Below are positions 6,015 through 6,051 of a stretch of 6,051 bases of DNA, in pieces. The translations under genes and the position numbers were made by a program. Location of the stretch: contig URHQ01000103.1 of NCBI GenBank assembly GCA_900547655.1, forward strand, positions 1 to 6,051, read 5' to 3'. Below the pieces are notes generated by a model. It did not search any database and was not told where the DNA came from. It worked only from the letters and a program-made list of their open reading frames with translations. The first letter of the stretch is position 1, and each line of letters opens with the position of its first letter. This DNA is from an uncultured Collinsella sp. Its GTDB lineage: Bacteria > Actinomycetota > Coriobacteriia > Coriobacteriales > Coriobacteriaceae.

Positions 6015-6051
6015 TTGTCTCTTATACACATCTGACGCTGCCGACGAACTC
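6015..6051. other. Tn5/Nextera sequencing adapter at the contig end (artefact)
   Basis: TGTCTCTTATACACATCT at 6016-6033 equals 18 of the 19 bases of the Tn5 mosaic end used in Nextera libraries. The first base differs: T at 6015 in place of C. It is followed at once by GACGCTGCCGACGA (6034-6047), the Illumina Nextera read adapter, and ACTC, which could be the first bases of an index. This is laboratory sequence, not part of the organism. Confidence 0.97.

Noticed and set aside
6016..6033. Tn5 mosaic end read as a transposon end
   Set aside because: It is followed directly by the synthetic Nextera adapter, so it is library sequence rather than a resident transposon.

Overview
This looks like a chromosomal contig end from a high-GC Gram-positive bacterium. 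I judge a member of the Coriobacteriia (Collinsella-like) most likely, from the gene content, GC-rich codon use, strong AAGGAG-type ribosome sites and the form of the proteins. That placement is inference; no rRNA or marker gene is present. All genes are on the + strand.

Region 1 (1-1553): the 3' part of ecfT, the transmembrane coupling subunit of an ECF-type vitamin/metal transporter, cut by the window start. It is followed closely by two tandem paralogues of the pyridoxamine-5'-phosphate-oxidase-like, FMN-binding split-barrel family. The second is best started at GTG 1143 rather than the longer TTG start at 1098.

Region 2 (1554-1818): a 265-base, partly AT-rich gap that carries the control region of the arginine operon. 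Two ARG-box-like dyads lie exactly 21 bp apart (centres about 1705.5 and 1726.5). A weak promoter candidate follows just downstream, then a strong Shine-Dalgarno in front of argC.

Region 3 (1819-6014): an arginine biosynthesis operon, argC-argJ-argB-argD, with argD incomplete. ArgB phosphorylates N-acetylglutamate, ArgC reduces the acyl phosphate, ArgD transaminates the semialdehyde to N-acetylornithine, and ArgJ moves the acetyl group back to glutamate (the cyclic pathway). ArgB has the N-terminal helix region associated with arginine feedback inhibition. The gaps between the arg genes (134, 81 and 69 bases) are longer than in a tightly packed operon and contain RNA-structure signals. The most notable is a possible three-way junction ending in a U-run just before the argJ ribosome site. 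Related sequence blocks also recur in the argJ-argB and argB-argD gaps.

Region 4 (about 6015-6051): not genomic. The last bases match the Tn5/Nextera mosaic end plus adapter, so the apparent argD stop codon is an artefact.

No wholly new system is visible. The best leads are the argC-argJ structured element and the repeated intercistronic blocks. The adapter is the most certain observation.
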